Part shown: positions 21,966 to 33,683 of the stretch, piece by piece
Layout of the letters: every line of letters starts with the position of its first letter
Numbering within the stretch: the first letter of the stretch is position 1
Origin: Sorex araneus
Lineage: Eukaryota; Chordata; Mammalia; Eulipotyphla; Soricidae
Direction: 5' to 3'
Length of the DNA stretch: 64,000 nucleotides
Assembly: GCF_027595985.1 (NCBI RefSeq)
Contig: NC_073307.1
Location: 16,792,395-16,856,394, forward strand
Notes under the pieces: generated by a model
The model's input: only the letters and a program-made list of their open reading frames with translations
Told to the model about the DNA's origin: nothing
Database searches by the model: none
Program-made: the position numbers and the translations under genes

Positions 21966-21988
21966 GGGATTGAAAGTGAGCATCCAAA

Positions 21989-22445
21989 ATGTGACTAATC
22001 ATTTGTGGAATATGAAATAACATAACATGAACTTGTGTCACCCAAGGTCAGTAGACATAAGGGCCAGGAATATTGCCCCATAGTTGGAAGCCTGTCTCAT
22101 GAGCTTGGGGAGAAGGCAGCTGGAATAAAGAAGGGATCACCAAGTCAATGATGGCTGGAGTAATCGTTTGGGATGGGAGATGTGTGTTGAAAGTAGATAA
22201 GGGACCAAACATGATAACCTGTCAGTATCTGTATTGCAGACCATAATGCCCCAAAGTAGAGAGAGAGTATGGGGGAAATTGTCTGCCATGGAGGCAGGGG
22301 GGAGGGTCTGAAAGGGGGTAATACTGGGGACATTGGTGGTGGAGAAAGGGCACTGGTGGAAGGATGGGTGTTTGATCATTGTATGATCAAAACTCAAACA
22401 TGAAAGCTTGTAACTGTATCTCACAGTGATTCAATAATAAAAATT
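21989..22445 (+). mobile_element. L1 3' UTR fragment
   Basis: Begins near the ORF2 stop ('ctaatcatttgtggaatatg') and covers the 3' UTR to 'TCTCACAGTGATTCAATAAT'. It closely matches the 3' UTRs at 12.7-13.1 and 34.8-35.2 kb. No coding sequence. Confidence 0.88.
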
Positions 22446-22449
22446 TCAG

Positions 22450-22890
22450 AAAGTAAATTAAAAAAATTGTGAGTAATGAGCTGAGAATTTTGAACCATCT
22501 TCTTTTTTCCAATTCTATATTCCTATTACAAAAGTCACTAGGTCATATTATTAATTTTGTTTTGTATTTCACTAGATTATATTTGCTAACACTTTGTTGA
22601 TGATTGTGTGTGTGCGTGCTCATGCTTCTGAGCATCAGTGATCAGTATATTTTTTACTTCTAATATCTTTTAACTCCAGCGTTGTAGTTACTCTGACAAC
22701 ATAAATCATGTGAAAAATATTCCCACTTGCTCTTTTTTTTATAATATAAGAGTACTGCTATTTATGCAGCCATTGATTAAGCTAATTGAGTTGGGCATGA
22801 ACTCCACTTTATTTTTTCTTTTTTTATTCAGAATTTTGACTTTATTTTATTATTATTTCTCCAAACCCCCTTTTTTGGTTGTTTTTATTT
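22450..22890. other. AT-rich DNA, no feature
   Basis: Includes TG/CATG-rich sequence near 22600. Nothing assignable. Confidence 0.4.
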
Positions 22891-22904
22891 TTATTTTATT
22901 ATTT

Positions 22905-25060
22905 TTTAAATCTTTTATTGAACCATCATGTGAAAAGTTACAAAGCTTTCAGGCTTAAGTCTCGGTCATACAATGATCAAGCCCCCATCCCTTTACCAAT
23001 GCACATGTTCCACCACCAACAACCCCAATATACCTCCCATTCCCCCACCCTCGCCTGTGCGGCTGATGATTTTCACTTTACTTTTTCTTTACTTTGATTA
23101 CTTTCAATATTTCAATGGAAAACTCACTATTATTATTTGGAATTTCCCCCCAATCAGACCTGCCAAAAAGGCATCATTTGATAATTTGTTTTCCATTACT
23201 GAGAATGAAGCGCATATGAGGTTTTGGATTTCTAGTATTTTAGTAATTAAGTCCAGACAAATTTCTGCCAGAAGTCACATCACTGCAAGCTCGGACATCT
23301 GTTTAGTGGGACTTATAAGATGTTAGTCACCACACCGCCGGGAAAAAGGAAAGGCCGAGAGAGAAAATCCTTTCCCCTCCCGGGGCAGCAAGGGGCCGTA
23401 GTTTAGTTCACAGTCTAGAGGCATTTCTGCAAGAAGCCGCTGGGTGCCGAGAGTAGTTAGTTGGCCTTCGGGATCATGGCGTTCAGGAACAGAAGAGCCA
23501 TTGTGTGTGCATCCCCCCCTTCATCCCCCATTCCAACCCTTCCCCTGCCTGTGTGGAAGACAATCTCCCCCATACTCTTTCTCTACTTTAGTTACATTCA
23601 ATATTTCGACACCAGTCTCACCACCACTCAAACCTGCTGTAAAGGCAATGCTAGACAATTTGTTCTGTATGGCTTCTAATGGGTAGAATATAATGTCCAG
23701 GAAACTCTGTGTTGTTCTCTAAGAGCTTTAGTTTACAGTCTCTGGGTCTTGGCTATTGATGAGATTACAGGGCACTGGGGGCAGTTTGTGGGTGTGACTG
23801 CCAAGCTATTGGAAAATTGGGGACCTGGGGCAGGGGAGGAGGCCCAGTCCCAATCCAAACAGGCTTGGAGATCTCAGTCACGGGTTCTGCATACCTGGGT
23901 TTTCCAGCATGTCCGCTCTCTGGTGAGGCTCATTCTGTCTTGAGTGAGGATCGTCCCCAGTTGGGAGAGGTCGTCCGAGCATGTGAGGAGTGGCCTTGAG
24001 TATGGAGGAGGTTGGATTCCGGAGGTTTTTAGCTTCCGGGGCTCTGTTTGGGGTGACAAGGGAGACTCAACCCACCCCCCTCTGAGGTGCCCTGGTGGGG
24101 ACAGCCTGATGGTGAGGACAGCCTGATGTGAGCTCAGGAGATTCTGCGGTGTTCTCTTCCGAGAGCTTTCACTTATAGTCTCTGAGTCTTGGCCATTGAT
24201 GAGATTACATGGCACCAGGGGCTGTTTGTGGGTACGAGCGCCAAGCTACAGAAAAACTAGAGACCAGAGGGGAGGAGGCCCAGTCATGAACTGAGCGGAC
24301 TTGGAGATCTCAGTCACCAGTTCCCGCATACCTGTGTTTTCCTGCAGGTTTGCTCTTTGGTGAGGTTCAACCCATCTTGGGGGAGGCTCGTCTCCTCTTG
24401 GGAGAGGTCGTCTGAGCATGTGAACAGTGGCCTTGAGCATGGCAGAGGTTGGGTTCTGGAGGTTTTTAGCTGCCGAGATCCTGTTTGGGGTGGGGAGGGA
24501 GACTCAACTCGACCCTCTCTGAGGTGCCCTGGTGAAGACAGCCCGGCATGGGGTCAGGAGATTCTGTGGCGCTCTCTTCCCTGAGCTTTAGTTTATACTC
24601 TCTGGGTCTTGGCCATTGATGAGATTGCATCACGCCAGGGGCAGTCTGTGGGTGTGGCTGCCAAGCTACTGAAAAACTGGGGACCTGGGGGGAGGAGGCC
24701 CAGTCCCGATTCAAGCGGGCCTGGAGATCTGAGTCATGGGTTTCTGCCTACCTCCGTGCTACAGGTTCTAACTGCATCTTTTGATCTCATTAGAGATTTA
24801 TGGATCTCTGAAATAAGGCCAATAAGTTAGCTTATATAGCTGAACTGGAGGTGGTTTGTGGGTGTGGCTCCCACATACCTAACTTTTGGCCGTTTAATTT
24901 CTTGGTAAACTTGGCCCCAAGTTGTTGGGGTCTGGCCAAAGGCACAGCAGCAATTTTGTGGTATCTGGAAGTCTGAAGACACCATCAGACTGCTGATGCA
25001 CTCGCCTCACAGGTACAGGTTGACCTGCTGGTGGCACCATACCCCCATCCCACTTTGATC
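22905..25060 (-). mobile_element. Large composite: module M array plus two module L bodies and L1-like 3' end
   Basis: Read on the minus strand from 25060: a GC-richer leader with a TATATAAG-like site (about 24831-24840), three tandem module M units (to 23713), a module L body (23690-23510), a module L head (23495-23400), a second body, and a 3' end at 22905-22960 ('CTTTTATTGAACCATCATG' on +). If it is a single insertion it is about 2.15 kb. AT-rich 'TTATTTTTAAA'-like sequence flanks both sides, but I cannot call a firm target duplication. No long ORF. Alternative: several independent insertions side by side. Confidence 0.55.
23713..24780 (-). repeat. Module M in three tandem copies (period ~425 bp)
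   Basis: The junction phrase 'tcaggagattctg' at about 24134 and 24558 and the phrase 'cattgatgagatta' at about 23755, 24197 and 24617 show the register, with spacing near 420-440 bp. The highest-coordinate unit is truncated. Units differ by scattered substitutions and short indels. Each has a GC-rich middle and an 'agactataa'-like end. The form recalls monomeric L1 promoters of rodents, but that function is not shown. Confidence 0.8.
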
Positions 25061-25109
25061 TTTATTTTTAAAGAGATTATGTAAGATTATGTATGACCAA
25101 TATTATTAT

Positions 25110-25290
25110 TTTTACAATCTTTTTTTGTTTTTTGGTCATACCCAGTAATGCTCAGGAATATTCCTGTCTCTGCACTCTGAAAACACTCCTGGCAGTGTTC
25201 AGGAGAGCACATGGAATGTCTGATTGTACCCAGCTTGGTCAAATGCAAGATCAGTGCCCTACCTACTGTACTGTCGCTCAGGTCCTGCAC
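25110..25290 (-). mobile_element. SOR-type SINE, reverse
   Basis: 'TTTTTTGGTCATACCCAGTA', 'ATGCTCAGGAATATTCCTG' and 'CCTACTGTACTGTCGCTCAG' in reverse. Moderate divergence. Confidence 0.85.
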
Positions 25291-25724
25291 TGTTTCTTTT
25301 CAAAAGTATTGCATTTATCAGTGAAGCATTGTGGATCCAGAGTTAATGGCCGAAATGTTAAATCACAAATCATTAATTATTAATTCGATTTCCTTAATAT
25401 AAATCAATATTTAAAATTTCTTGTGTTGTTTTGTGTTAAGTTTGGTTTTTCACAATTTTTGATCATTTTTACATAGCTGTTAAACTATTAGCTTAAACTT
25501 ATTCATATATTCCCTTACTATTTTTCAAATATCTGGAAAATTTCTACTAAGATTTCTCTTTTATTCCTGGTATTTAAAATGGTTGTTCTTTTTCTTTTAA
25601 TCTTGCTTTCTCTTACAAGTTGTTTAGAAAGTTTATGAAAATTAAGAGATATTAATTATTAACACTTAAATTAGTTAAATTAGTTAAATTAAATTAGTTA
25701 TGTGCATGTTTATTTTAATAGCAT
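25291..25724. other. AT-rich DNA, target of the young L1
   Basis: Has short 'aaattagtta' repeats at 25660-25700. No gene. Confidence 0.4.
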
Positions 25725-26475
25725 TTTGATGTTAATCTTTTTTTTTATTAGTTTATTTTTAATTAGAGAGTCATCGTGAGGGTACAGTTACAGATCCATA
25801 CATCTTTGTGCTCATGCTTCCCCCATACAAAGTTCAATAACCCATCCCTTCACCAGTGCCCATTCTCCACCACCCGTAAAACCAAAATCCCTCCCCCCCT
25901 CCCCAGTCCCGTCTCCTCCCACCCCACCCTGCCACTATGGCAGGGAATTCCCTTTTGTTCTCTCTCTCTGATTAGGTATTGTGGTTTGCAATAAAGGTGT
26001 TGAGTGGCCATTGTGTTCAGTCTCTAGTCTGTATTCCGCCCACCTCACCCTTCCCCCACATGACCTCCAACCACATTTTATTTGGTGTTCCCTTCTCTGA
26101 GTTACCCAGAATGAGAGACCAGCCTCCAAGCCATGGAAACTATCTCCTGGTACTTATTTCTACTATTCTTGGGTGTTAGTCTTATAGTCTATTATTCTAT
26201 ATTCCACAGATGAGTGCAATCTTTCTATGTCTGTCTCTCTCTTTCTGACTCATTTCACTTAGCATGATACTTTCCATGTTGATCCACTTATATGCAAACG
26301 TCATGACCTCATTTTTTCTAACAGCTGCCTAGTATTCCATTGTATAGATGTACCAGAGTTTCTTCAACCAGTCATCTGTTCTAGGGCACTCGGGTTTTTT
26401 CCAGATTCTGGCTATTGTAAACAGTGCTGCGGTGAACATATAAGTGCATATGTCACTTCCACTATACTTTTTGGC

Positions 26476-26660
26476 TTATCTGGGATATATTCCCAGCAGT
26501 GGTATTGCTGGGTCAAATGGGAGCTCAACCTCTAGTTTTTTGAGAATCGTCCATACTGTTTTCCAAAAGGGCTGAACTAGCCGGCATTCCCACCAGCAGT
26601 GTAGAAGGGTCCCTTTCTCCCCACATCCTCTCCAACAGCGGTTGCTTTTGTTCTTTTGGA
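26476..26660 (-). pseudogene. L1 ORF2 C-terminal piece (3' segment of inverted L1)
   Basis: The minus strand encodes '[14 protein letters not shown]' and '[15 protein letters not shown]', carrying the C-x3-C-x7-H-x4-C knuckle of the ORF2 C-terminus, then '[13 protein letters not shown]'. ORF2 continues toward 26200 in other frames, so the last part is disrupted. It ends at the inversion junction at 26660. Confidence 0.85.
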
Positions 26661-27367
26661 TAGGCCCATAAATATCAAGGAAATCGAGACTGTAATCAAA
26701 AGTCTCCCCAAAAACAAAAGCCCAGGTCCAGACGGATTCACTGGCGAATTCTTCCAAACACTTAAAGAAGACTTGTTGCCAATTCTCCACAAGCTTTTCC
26801 AGGAAATTGAAAAGACAGGAACCCTTCTGAACAGTTTCTACGAGGCACATATCTCCCTAATACCAAAAGCAAACAAAGACACCTCTAACAAAGAAAACTA
26901 TAGACCAATATCCTTGATGAACACCGATGCGAAGATCCTCAACAAAATACTAGCAAATAGAATCCAACAACTCATCAAAAAGATCATACACCATGACCAA
27001 GTGGGATTCATCCCGGGGATGCAAGGATGGTTTAACATTCGGAAATCAATCAACATAATCCATCACATCAACAAAAGTAAAGATAAAAACCATATGATCA
27101 TATCAATAGATGCAGAGAAAGCATTTGACAAGATCCAGCACCCATTCATGATAAAAAAAACTCTCACCAAAATGGGTTTTGGAGGAACTTTTCTCAAGAT
27201 AGTCAAAGCCATCTACCACGAACCTAGGGCAAGCATTATCATCAATGGAGAAAAACTAAGGGCTTTTCCTCTAAGATCGGGGACAAGACAAGGATGCCCA
27301 CTCTCACCACTTCTCTTTAATATAGTATTGGAAGTATTAGCAATAGCCATCAGGCAAGAAAAAGATA
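26661..27367 (+). pseudogene. L1 ORF2 reverse-transcriptase fragment (inverted segment)
   Basis: An uninterrupted reading frame of about 236 codons from the N-terminal half of the RT domain: '[14 protein letters not shown]', '[20 protein letters not shown]', '[20 protein letters not shown]', motif A-like '[15 protein letters not shown]', motif B-like '[14 protein letters not shown]'. It stops before the catalytic F/Y-A-D-D. No stops or frameshifts are visible. A start codon reported at 26656 lies across the junction and is not a real gene start. Confidence 0.93.
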
Positions 27368-27474
27368 TTTGATGTTAATCTTAAACAAATTAGGCAATTT
27401 TTATATGAATTAAGAAATAGCTAATTTTTGCTGTAACTTGTCTTTGATTTAATGGATAGTTAATCTATTTTTAT

Positions 27475-27572
27475 ATCACTGTCACTGTTACTGTCATCCC
27501 GTTGCTCATCAATTTGCTCGAGCAGGCACCAGTAACGTCTCCATTGTGAGACTTGTTGTTACTGTTAACATA
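27475..27572 (-). mobile_element. RTE-tailed SINE, 3' fragment
   Basis: TCACTG repeats at 27476-27500, then 'CATCCCGTTGCTCATCAATT', 'ACGTCTCCATTGTGAGACTT' and 'gttgttactgttaacatatt'. Truncated inside the RTE-derived body. Low divergence in the tail. Confidence 0.85.
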
Positions 27573-28760
27573 TTGTGTTTAATTTTTTCTTTGTCTTTTA
27601 GCTTCAATAAAAATCAGAATTTTCCGTAATGTTTTAAAAGAAACCTAAAGAAACACTGACCTGTTTAGCATATTAAAAGAAAATTAGAACAAAAAGTTTC
27701 CATTTCCTCCTGTAATCTTATGAATTGCATTGACAAATGTGGATATTTTATGCTTTATTTTAAGTTTTAACTTGTCTTTTAAAGAATTTAAGACATATGA
27801 GAAAAAACATTTGTTATTTTTAACTACACATTTACCATTTCCATTTACTCTGAATAATTTTAGGCTTCTCTATTAGTACTTTTTTTTAAGTTTTATTGTT
27901 TTACACTCATTTCTAATCACTGGTTTTCAAAGTTTGATAGGATAATGTTTTCCATTTTATTGTTTTATTTTATTAAGTACTTTAAATATGACCTGCTATT
28001 ATTTTCTGGCCTCTCTGCTTCTGATATGAAATGCAATTTGTCATATGATTTGTAAAAATAAAATACTACATATTTTTTTGGCTGTTGTTGAATGTTTTGA
28101 ATTTTATTTTTATTTCTTTCTGCTTATTCAATATCGATCTTCTTTAATAAAGTACAACACGAAGCCACTTACTCCTTTCTCTTTTAGTTTTTATTTATTT
28201 TATGTTTTGGATCTGTGATTGTCAGGTTCCTTTGTTAATTATTATTTAATAGCTAATTTTTCTTACATATATTTTTGTTCTATTCACCCTTTTGGATTCA
28301 TTCTATATTTGGACTGAATCCTATATATGCTAAATGACTTTATTTTGGTTATTTTATTATTTCTGAAGTGCTATTTAGTTTTTCCACTTTTTATCCTTTT
28401 GTTCTTAAACATATGTAATAATTTCTATCGTCCTACTCTCAAGCTCACTGATTCTCCTATGCATTTCATAATCTAAATTAAAACCCAGTATTATTATTTT
28501 TATTTCATATTTTGTTTATTATTTCCAAGAATTCTACCTCGTTTATTTTTAGAATTTCCCTATCTCATGCCCTCATGTCTTTAATCCATGTGCATTCATC
28601 TTTATATTTATTAAGGTAAATTACAATGGATACTATATATAGTATAAATTTATAGTATAAATTCTAATTTATAAATTAAAATTTATAGTTTATGAATTTA
28701 AGTTATACCTTAAGAATTTAAAAGATAGAATCCGTAGACAACATGTGGACTTAATTCTGT
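27573..28760. other. AT-rich DNA, no feature
   Basis: Roughly 1.2 kb of T-rich sequence. It may hide a very old L1 in reverse orientation, but nothing is convincing. A local AT repeat 'tttatagtataaat' lies near 28630-28690. Confidence 0.4.
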
Positions 28761-28761
28761 T

Positions 28762-28927
28762 ACTTCTTTTTTTGGGGGTTTTTTGGGTCACACCTGGAGA
28801 TTCCTGGCTCTGCACTTAAGAATTATTCCTGGTGGTGCTTTGGCAGCCATATGGGGTGCCTGCGATTTAATTTCCACTGGCCGGTTGCAAAGCAAACACC
28901 CTACCTGCTGTACTATCACTTCAGTCC
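28762..28927 (-). mobile_element. SOR-type SINE, reverse
   Basis: 'TTTTTTGGGTCACACCTGG', 'cctggctctgcacttaagaa', 'accctacctgctgtactatc'. A short internal deletion removes part of the first body block. Confidence 0.85.
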
Positions 28928-29599
28928 TCTACTTTAATTTTTTCTAAATGTCATATTTAATTGGTATTTGTTGTATATGGTATTTTTTGTTGCATATTGC
29001 ATATTGTTCATTCTCATGAAACATTGCTAGAACTCTGGATTATTTGTGCCCCTCTGAGGCATGTGATTTGTTATGATAGATAATTAAATTTAGGATGGCA
29101 GTAATTTTTTGCTACAGCAGCTTTGTAATATACTTCATTAGTAAAGATATGTTTGGGGGTGTTGGGGTGAGGGTTGCCACCATGCTCCAGGCTGCTTTCC
29201 AGACACATCATAAACTCTTCCTACCCATTTTCCATCATTACCTCACCATATTTGATGGGGTTCAAATATGATGTGAATCATCAGAACACCTATAATGGCG
29301 ATTACAGGCCGACCTAAAAGCATCCATCCCTCTCAGAGAGTCCAGCAAGCTACTGAGAGTATCCCTCCTACACGGCAGAGCCTGGCAAGCTACCCGTGGT
29401 GTACATGATATGCCAAAAACAGTAGCAAAAATGGGCCTCATTCCCCTGACCCTGGAAGAGTCCCCAGTACCACAGCGTTAAGAAGGACAAACAAGGAGAG
29501 GCTGATAAATTCTCAGGGCCGAACTAGCCTTCCAAAATGAAGGATTAAAATGACTGCACTTTTAATGCACGTACACTGGCATCAGTAACATCCATCAAG

Positions 29600-30557
29600 G
29601 ACCAATGGTGCAAGCACAGAAGATCAAGTATGACGTCATTGGATTGACCGAGACAAGAAGGCATCGGACACATCATGCCATTTTCGACACTGGAGAACAG
29701 TTCCTTAGAACATTCGACAGTAGAGGCATCGGTGGTGTCAGTGTCCCTGTGAACACTAATGGCAATGAGTATTGATTCTTTCAAATGCCTAACAACCCGA
29801 ATCAGACTCTTATGTTTGAATAGATGTGGCATGTTGCTAGCAATTTCTATATCCGTCATCTATGCACCAACATCCAACTACAATAAAGAAATTGAAAAGT
29901 TCTACATGGAGCTGGAGAAGTTCTATAAAGAAGACCACACCCTCAATAAGGTCATTGTCAGTGATTTTAACACCAAGATAGGACATAGAAGGTCACCTGA
30001 AGAACTCCACATTGGGACCCATGGCCTAGAATGGAATGAACAGGGTGAGAGATTGACTTCATCATGGTGGGCAAGACCATCCATTGTAACTCACAGTTCC
30101 AGAAGGCCAAATCTAAATGTTGCACATGGAAGCATCCCGGTGGACAATTCTACAAAGAAATTGACCACATCATATTCAATCGACACTTTTGCCTGACCAA
30201 GTCGCTGTTGCCCCAAAATTCAAACGGGATCAGACCAGGGGCTCCTTTGTGTGAAATTCTACTTCACAGAGTGGGGAGAAAGTGCTGCAAAGTTTAAGAA
30301 GAGAAATTCCAGAACAAACACCAGCTAGGAGCTCTTTGGCACTATTGCCCCAATATGGGAAGGTGCTGTCGTTGACAACATCGACAAGGAATATGATCGA
30401 CTGGTTCAGCATGTCCATGATTATGTGAGGAATGCAAAGAGAGAGAGAAAACCACAAAACGTCGCCTATCTTCAGAAATTCATGAGCTCATTCACCAATG
30501 TGGTCTGGCATGAGCCTGAGACAATTACAAGCTAACTTCTGAGCTCACAAAGCTGTG
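29600..30557 (+). pseudogene. RTE endonuclease domain, host copy (disrupted)
   Basis: Reading across frameshifts shows an APE-like endonuclease. 'VIGLTETRRH' (about 29640) keeps the catalytic Glu. 'VSDFNTKIGHRRSPEELHIG' (about 29960) keeps the Asp-x-Asn motif. 'IDHIIFNRHF' lies near 30170. The last motif, usually S-D-H, reads S-D-Q near 30228. At least two frameshifts and a stop (near 30530) break the frame. The longest open part is 145 codons at 29759-30196. The domain is cut at 30557 by the inserted RTE. Confidence 0.88.
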
Positions 30558-30568
30558 AATCACTTGTA

Positions 30569-33500
30569 TCACTTGTAGTCCTGTTGATCTTCGATTTGCT
30601 GGAGTGGGTGCCAGTAATGTCTCCATTTGTCCCTGTTGCCTGCTAGTACAGCCCAATGATATCTGCTTGCTCCAGGAACAGAAAGAGCCTCAAATCGTTC
30701 ATTCAGGGATTTGACAAAGAAATCTGACCATCTAGTTGGTGGGTGGCCACGAGGTCTTCTGACGTCCCGTGAAATCCAGTCGGTAACAGCTCTAGTCCAG
30801 TGGTCATCTCTGAATCGCATTACATGACTGGCCCATCTGATTTTTGATGCCTTGGCAGATGAGACAGCATCCCTAATTTTTGACCGTCGACAGAGGTCAG
30901 AACTCCGGATTCCTTCTCTCACTTGATTGAGACATGATATTCCGAGCATAGCTCTTTCGATTCCTCTTTGGGATACCCTAAATAGCATTCTCATCCTGTT
31001 TGCATAGGGCCCAGGTCTCTGAGGCATATGTTCGTGCAGGAAGAATGGTGGAATCGAAAAGATGTGCCCGGAGTCAAAGGTTCTTCGTTCTCTTAACCAC
31101 CTCTTCGATGCTCTTGAATGCATTCCACGCTGCTCTCTTCCTCCTGCGCAGTTCTGGCACCAAGTCATTCCTCATATTGATTTCTCAACCCAGGTACGCA
31201 TAGCTGTTGCATTCAGAGATGTTCATTCCATGGAGATCAAATGGAGCTTCAGGGGCCAGTTTGTTTTTCATAAACATTGTCTTGTTGAGATTCAGCTTCA
31301 ATCCGACCATTCCACACTCGTGGTCAAAGTCGGCTAGCATTTGTGCCGCTTGGCTAATGTTTGGTGTTATGAGAACGATGTCATCAGTGAGGCAGAGGTG
31401 GTGTAATTGCCAACCGTTTATCTTCACTCCCATTCCTTCCCATTCCAGTCGTCTCATGATGTTCTCAAGGGCTGCACTGAAGAGTTTCGAAGAAATGGTA
31501 TCACCCTGCCGCACCCCTCTCTTTACATCAATGATCACTTCCTTGTAGAATGGTGAGATCCTGGTGGTGAATGCGCAGTACAGCTCGAGGAGGATTTTGA
31601 TATACTGAGTTTGAATGCCCTGTTTGGCCAGGGCTTCGATGACCACCTTAGTCTCAACAGAATCGAAAGCCTTCTTTAAGTTGATGAATGTTAGACAGAG
31701 TGGCATCTTGAACTCTTGCGAAACTTCAATGAGTTTGGTCACTGTGTGGATATGGTCTATTGTGCTGAATCCCCTTCGGAACCCAGCTTGCTCGAACGGT
31801 TGTCCTTTTTCTAGTGTTCTGCCTATTATACTAAGAATGACACGAGTGAACAACTTGTAGATGACCGACAGCAGACAGTTTGGGCAATAGTTGCCGATGT
31901 TGTAGTTGTCTCCCTTCTTGTACAATAAAACGGTCCTAATGGTTTTCCACTGGGAGGGAAACTTGCATTCAGACAGGTAGCGTGTGAAGAGTCGGGTCAG
32001 TGTATTGATGAGTATTGGAGGTAGATTCTTCAGGTGTTCGGGTCTAACCTTGTCTGGACCAGGTCCTGTATGCGTCTTTACCAGGAAATGGCGTGTCAGA
32101 TTTCAGAAGGGAGAACATTGTGAACGACATATCCATCCTGCGGAATTTCGTATGTGGGCAGGTAGACATGGCTGTCAAAGAGATCCGAGTAGAAGTCGTG
32201 AATAATTTTCTCCATTGCCTTTCTGGAGGATGTGATAGATTCATCGAGACGTGGGAGTGCAGTCATCTTGGTCTTGTAGTTGGCAAAGGACAGGCAAGTG
32301 TTGCGAATACTTTTCCCAGCTTCTGCTGCACTGGCCAACACTGCTGCTCTTCTCTCTTTGAGGTTTTCCTTTATCGCATCTCTGCACAGCTTTGTGAGCT
32401 CGGACGTTAGGTTTTGGTTGCCTAAAGCTCGTGCCAAACCATGTTGACGAATGAGCTCGAGAGTTTTCGAAGACAGGCGTCTGTTTGGCTTTCTCACTCT
32501 CGGCATTCTTTACACAGACATGGAGGTGCTGAACCAGTCGATCATATTCCTCGTTGATGTCAATGACGGCATCTTCCCACGTTGCTGCAGTAGTGCCAAA
32601 GAGCTCCCAGTTGGTGGTCATTCTGGGAGTTGCCTTCTTAGACTTAAATTTTGCAGACTTTTCTCCCCGCTCTGTGAAGTAGAATTTCACACGAAGGAGA
32701 GGGTGGTCTGGTCCCGTTTGGAATTTTGGGACAACAGCCACATTGGTCAGGCAAAAGCTTCGATTGAATATGATGTGGTCAATTTCATTGTGGAACTGTC
32801 CACTGGGAGACTCCCATGTCCAGCGTTTAGATTCGGCCTTCTGGAACTGTGAGTTACCATGGATGGTCTTGGTTAACATGATGAATTCAGACAGTCTCTC
32901 ACCCTGATCGTTCCATTCTAGGCCATGTGTTCCAATGTGTAGTTCTTTGGGCGACCTTCTCGGACCTATCTTGGCATTAAAATCACCAACAAGCATCTTG
33001 TAGAAGGTGTGGTCTTCTTTATAGAGCTTCTCCAGTTCCATGTAGAACCTCTCAATTTCTTCTTCATCGTAGTTGGAAGTTGATGCGTATACGATGAAGA
33101 TAGAAACTGGAAACAGTGAGCCACATCTATTCAAGCATAATCGTCCAATTCGGGTTGTTAGGCATTCAAATGAATCAATGCTCATGGCCAAGTTCGTGTT
33201 GACAAGGAGACCAACGCCACCAATGTCTCTGTTGTCGCATGTTCCGAGGTACAATTCTTCTCCAGTGTTGAAAATGGCGTGATGTGATTGATGTCTTCTC
33301 ATTTTGGTCAGACCAATGATGTTGTACTTGATCTTCTGCGCTTGCACCATCAGGTCCTCAATGGATGTTTCTGATGCCAGTGTCCGTGCATTGAAAGTAT
33401 AGACAATCATTTTAGTTTTTCTTTGTTTTGGCAGTCTAGTTCGTCCCCAAGATTTTTTCAGCCTCTCTTTGCTCATCTTTCTTAACGCTGCCATATTGGG

Positions 33501-33683
33501 GGCTCTTTCAGTGACAGGTGAACGAGGCCAATTGTTGTTACTGTTGTTGGCATATTGAATATGAGACGGGTAGCTTGCTAGGCTCTGCTGTGCAGGCGAG
33601 ATACTCTCGGTAGCTTGCTGGGCTCTCTGAGATGGACGGAGGCTTTTAGGGCGGCCTCCAATCACCCTTAGAGGTGTTACCAT
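30569..33683 (-). pseudogene. RTE endonuclease/reverse transcriptase ORF, inactivated
   Basis: About 1,030 codons in total across three main open segments plus a linker. Endonuclease is at 33400-32650: 'FNART', 'VGDFNAKIGPRRSP', 'NEIDHIIFNRSF' and 'DHPLL' are present, but 'GLTKMRR' has Lys where Glu is catalytic. RT (31925-31185): motif A reads 'FINLKKAFDSVE', Asn replacing Asp; motif B is 'GVRQGD'; motif C is 'LTDD'. The C-terminal part, 'IRWASHVMRFRDDHWTRAVT', ends 'IEDQQDYK' then stop. There is a frameshift near 32500 and a TGA at 32096-32098 where related copies have CGA. Dead on several counts. Confidence 0.93.

Larger units (their letters stand above)
25740..27367 (-). mobile_element. 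Young L1 insertion with 5' inversion
   Basis: TTTGATGTTAATCTT flanks it perfectly (25725-25739 and 27368-27382). 25740-26660 is the 3' part on the minus strand: poly(A), 3' UTR and the ORF2 C-terminus. 26661-27367 is an upstream piece of ORF2 lying on the plus strand. About 1.1 kb of ORF2 between the two pieces is missing. This is the classic twin-priming outcome. Perfect duplications and long open frames point to recent insertion. Confidence 0.95.

Noticed and set aside
23874-24714. Several frames of 60-113 codons in the GC-rich array
   Set aside because: They lie in tandem non-coding module M units, occur on both strands, and are not preserved between units.
26656-27372. 238-codon frame as an independent host gene
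   Set aside because: It is the inverted ORF2 segment of an L1 insertion. The apparent start crosses the inversion junction and the end runs into the target duplication.
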